Part shown: positions 32,043 to 34,212 of the stretch, piece by piece
How positions within the stretch are numbered: the stretch's first letter is position 1
Layout of the letters: each line of letters starts with the position of its first letter
NCBI GenBank assembly: GCA_000697475.1
Contig: JNEU01000718.1
Coordinates: 1 to 34,212, forward strand
Direction of reading: 5' to 3'
Origin: Lichtheimia corymbifera B2541
Lineage: Eukaryota > Mucoromycota > Mucoromycetes > Mucorales > Lichtheimiaceae
DNA length: 34,212 nucleotides
The notes under the pieces: model-generated
What the model was told of the DNA's origin: nothing
Seen by the model: the letters and a program-made list of their open reading frames with translations, nothing else
Databases searched by the model: none
Translations under genes and position numbers: made by a program

Positions 32043-32816
32043 TCACTTTTTACATAGAATTATATACAAAATTGCGTTGTTTTTTCATATACATAAAAGA
32101 AAATCAGTTGTACAATAAGCCCAATGTTATCTTCATGCATGCTACATCTTGTAACACGTTACGCCTAATCCAGTGTTTGTTTGTATCATGCATCGCTCTC
32201 ATGATATGCATGAACCGGTTGCTAGCATTATAATTGTGTTTATCGATATCAAGCTATCATTGACTTTTTCTTTCTAAAACGAACACCCATACATTCATAC
32301 TGTACATCCTCGAACAGCGTCTTACTTTGTGGAATTTGAGCACAGTGATTTGTGATATGGCGGATTACTGTCATTGCTTGATGATAGATTTATGCATGAG
32401 CATTCAATCACACCAGGACTCTTTGTGCAGGCGCGACAACAATCTATCAGCTCGTCACTATTCGCAACTAACATTTTATCATTCATTGTGGTCATAGAAA
32501 TATTCATGCCCATCATGTCATAAAGAGGATTGTTGTCGTCTTCTATCACACTACCACACATCTTTCTTCTCACCTCCATATCACTCTTTGATTCGTGATA
32601 CATCCAAAGCCCACATTAATGTAAGTACATCCGCATGGTTAATGGCTTTCTTTTGTGAGCGATCCATGGACCAACACTTGATGAGCAGCCTGTCAAGGCA
32701 CTCCTGTGTGTAACCACCACGCCATTTTACTCAGCTCTTCATCTTTCGATTAATGCATCCGACACCATCCATTAGGAGAAAGCAACTCCATCACACTGAC
32801 AGCATATGTAGAATTA
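32043..32816. other. Intergenic region downstream of fatty acid synthase
   Basis: No supported gene. A 93-codon minus-strand frame (32603-32322) has no recognisable domain and ordinary AT-rich codons, so I leave it uncalled. I see no clear AATAAA for the synthase. Confidence 0.45.
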
Positions 32817-33007
32817 GCAATGAACAAAGACCACTTGTAATAGGTATAGCATGCATATGTAAAACATAAAGACGCCTATATCCCTAAACTTTACAATGAA
32901 ACACGGGTTCTTTCAACAATATTGCTCGTCGTGGTCGACAGCACCATGTGTGCAAGTTTCACGATTGTCGTGGCCATTCTCAGATTCGCCCAATGTCACC
33001 ACCAGCC
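32817..33007 (+). repeat. Fold-back repeat, left arm
   Basis: This arm of about 190 bp pairs as an inverted repeat with 33050-33251. The inner part is best conserved ('caatgtcaccaccagcc' next to the loop, then the complement of 'cattctcagatt' and 'gcaagtttcacga'). Outward it continues through 'ttacaatgaaac', 'gcatatg' and 'caatgaacaaag'. Identity is roughly 80 percent by eye, higher towards the loop. No protein-coding capacity is conserved. Confidence 0.85.
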
Positions 33008-33049
33008 AAACGAGATCGGCGGTCGACCTCTTGAATCTTTTTTCGACGA

Positions 33050-33251
33050 GGCTGGTGGTGACATTGGGTGAATCTGAGAATGACCACGACGATCGTGAAA
33101 CTTGCACACAAGGTGCGCTTCACCCCGACGAGCAACTTTGTTCGATTGAAGACCCCACGTTTCATTGTAGAATTTTTAGTTATGGGCATCTTTGTGTTTT
33201 GCATATGCTGTAACCATGATGCTATATGAGAAGTGTCCTTTGTTCATTGTG
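33050..33251 (-). repeat. Fold-back repeat, right arm
   Basis: Reverse-complement partner of 32817-33007, separated from it by a 42-nt loop (33008-33049). Transcribed RNA would fold into a long hairpin. The overlapping frames on both strands here (about 32896-33213) are mirror images created by the palindrome, not genes. Confidence 0.85.
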
Positions 33252-33328
33252 AAGTAGGTAGACCCCGATAGAGCCGAAGATGCAGACGGACTTCTTTGTG
33301 CAACACCGCTCATTTGCATGATTCTTGA

Positions 33329-33500
33329 CAATAAGCAAACGCCACTTGTCATACATCATCACGCTTTCAGCATATGTAAAACATCAAGATGCCTGTATCT
33401 CTAAACCTTACAATGAAACACAGGTTCTTTCATAGAATATTATCGCTCGTTGTGATCGAGCGCACCTTGTGCTCAAGTTTCACGATGGAGGTTTGCAATC
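33329..33500 (+). repeat. Third copy of the repeat, direct orientation
   Basis: Matches the left arm in the same orientation: 'gcatatgtaaaacat', 'cctgtatctctaaac', 'ttacaatgaaacac', 'aggttctttca', then 'gcgcaccttgtg' and 'caagtttcacga'. It diverges after about 33495, where the arm's inner segment is replaced. Confidence 0.75.
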
Positions 33501-33551
33501 TCGGGATGTGGGCCGTCCATCCATCCTCTCTCCTATATTTGGACCGCTCGC

Positions 33552-33670
33552 ATTCAAAGTTCTCAAAATGAAGCATGCGGTTTTAATATGAATGGAGTTG
33601 ATCAGCATGACTCAGAGAACCTTCTTACCAAGTTTCAGGTTCAAGAGAGGGAATCCCAAGGTAATTCATA
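33552..33670 (+). repeat. Diverged copy 4 of the repeat family
   Basis: Aligns with 33750-33865 ('cattcaaa', 'aatgaag...gcgg', 'gttgatcagcatgac', 'aagtttcaggttc', 'gagagggaatcccaag'), and more weakly with the third copy through 'aatgaa' and 'caagttt'. Confidence 0.5.
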
Positions 33671-33749
33671 CTAAATGGCATTTCAATGAATCCGGCCGGT
33701 TCCGGAATTTCCGTCGGTCATAGTAAACCTCACATTATACCCTCCCATT

Positions 33750-33865
33750 CAAAATCTTTGAATGAAGTGCGGGTTCTTGATTAAGACAAAGTTGACCAGA
33801 ATGACGTAAAGCATATTGTGTGAAAGTTTGAGGTTCGGGGAGAGCAATCTCAAGATCATGCATTA
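33750..33865 (+). repeat. Diverged copy 5 of the repeat family
   Basis: Partner of 33552-33670: 'cattcaaaatctttgaatga', 'gtgcgggttctt', 'gttgaccagaatgac', 'aaagtttgaggttc', 'gagagcaatctcaag'. Together with the other copies it makes a repeat-dense stretch of about 1 kb. Confidence 0.5.
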
Positions 33866-33908
33866 ATTAGAGTGTGCATGGATATGCCTGACTGTGCCTG
33901 CTACTTGA

Positions 33909-34212
33909 TTTCCAGATCTTCCACTCCCACTTATCTACTCTTCTCCCTCCCCTTCCCAACTGTTGCCCCATTCAAGTACAACTACCACCGCAAACGATTG
34001 TGCTGCTTCAACTCATCATGTCGATCCTACAACTGCCTTGATCCGATTGCCTTTGACTGAATTGCAAGTGCATGGCGTGTGCACCCCACGACAACACCCG
34101 CGTGTCTTGACACGACACCTTCCGCCGTACAATCCTCAACCACGACCAATCGTAACAGCATTCATTCCAGCAGTTGCCATTAGCGAGGTCTTCACTCCAT
34201 TGTCTCAAGTTA
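33909..34212 (+). CDS. Possible partial gene running off the right edge
   Basis: One plus-strand frame stays open from 33909 to the window end (about 101 codons) and reads like protein in its second half (TALIRLPLTELQVHG, then RPIVTAFIPAVAISEVF). No in-frame ATG lies inside, so a start codon would have to come from an upstream exon, or the true start is elsewhere. A TC-rich tract at 33917-33958 could be a promoter or leader. No family recognised. It may be a chance frame. Confidence 0.22.

Noticed and set aside
32322..32603. 93-codon minus-strand frame downstream of fatty acid synthase
   Set aside because: No recognisable domain, no promoter or splice evidence. It could be a relic, but nothing supports calling it a gene.
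32896..33213. Overlapping frames on both strands at the right end (105, 64 and 74 codons)
   Set aside because: They are mirror translations of the inverted repeat and show no conserved protein.

Overview
The window is eukaryotic nuclear DNA from a fungus. Genes are intron-rich, with short introns (mostly 51-107 nt, GT...AG, often TATAG or TTTAG at the acceptor). Every long gene is closest in type to fungal families. I infer an early-diverging fungus, most likely Mucoromycota. The reasons are a single-chain beta-alpha fatty acid synthase, a fused allantoicase/ureidoglycolate lyase, small introns and low-complexity intergenic DNA. No bacterial, viral or CRISPR features were seen. All gene models were built by hand from splice signals and reading phase.

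Layout, left to right. 1-1550 has no convincing gene and carries decayed approximately 378-bp-spaced repeats. 3519-1678 (-) encodes a secreted Gln/Pro-rich, cysteine-containing protein with a long Asp-Pro-Asn repeat tail, built on eleven identical 45-bp units. 4236-5876 (+) is a nine-exon DHHC palmitoyltransferase. 7039-6125 (-) encodes a disordered Ser/Gln-rich protein. 9203-8100 (-) is a Yap1/Pap1-type oxidative stress bZIP factor with the redox cysteine spacing conserved. 10070-10763 (+) is the proteasome assembly factor UMP1/POMP. About 11416-10923 (-) is a small unknown protein that contains an antisense copy of a UMP1 exon fragment. 12655-13939 (+) is a mitochondrial NAD+ carrier-type transporter. 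14981-16978 (+) is a bifunctional allantoicase-ureidoglycolate lyase. 17092-17993 (+) is a TTC1-like TPR protein. 18918-32042 (+) is a complete 4120-residue fatty acid synthase. From about 32817 to the right edge lies a cluster of fold-back and dispersed repeats, and possibly the start of a further gene that runs off the window.

Functionally the genes are a housekeeping mix: lipid synthesis, protein lipidation, purine nitrogen salvage, NAD+ import, proteasome assembly and redox signalling. They do not form a cluster or operon. The most notable points are these. The fatty acid synthase has two tandem ACP domains, and the first sits on its own phase-symmetric exon. UMP1 appears to have a first coding exon of ATG only. 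A 34-bp piece of UMP1 exon 5 is duplicated into the neighbouring antisense gene. A fold-back repeat family lies at the right end.
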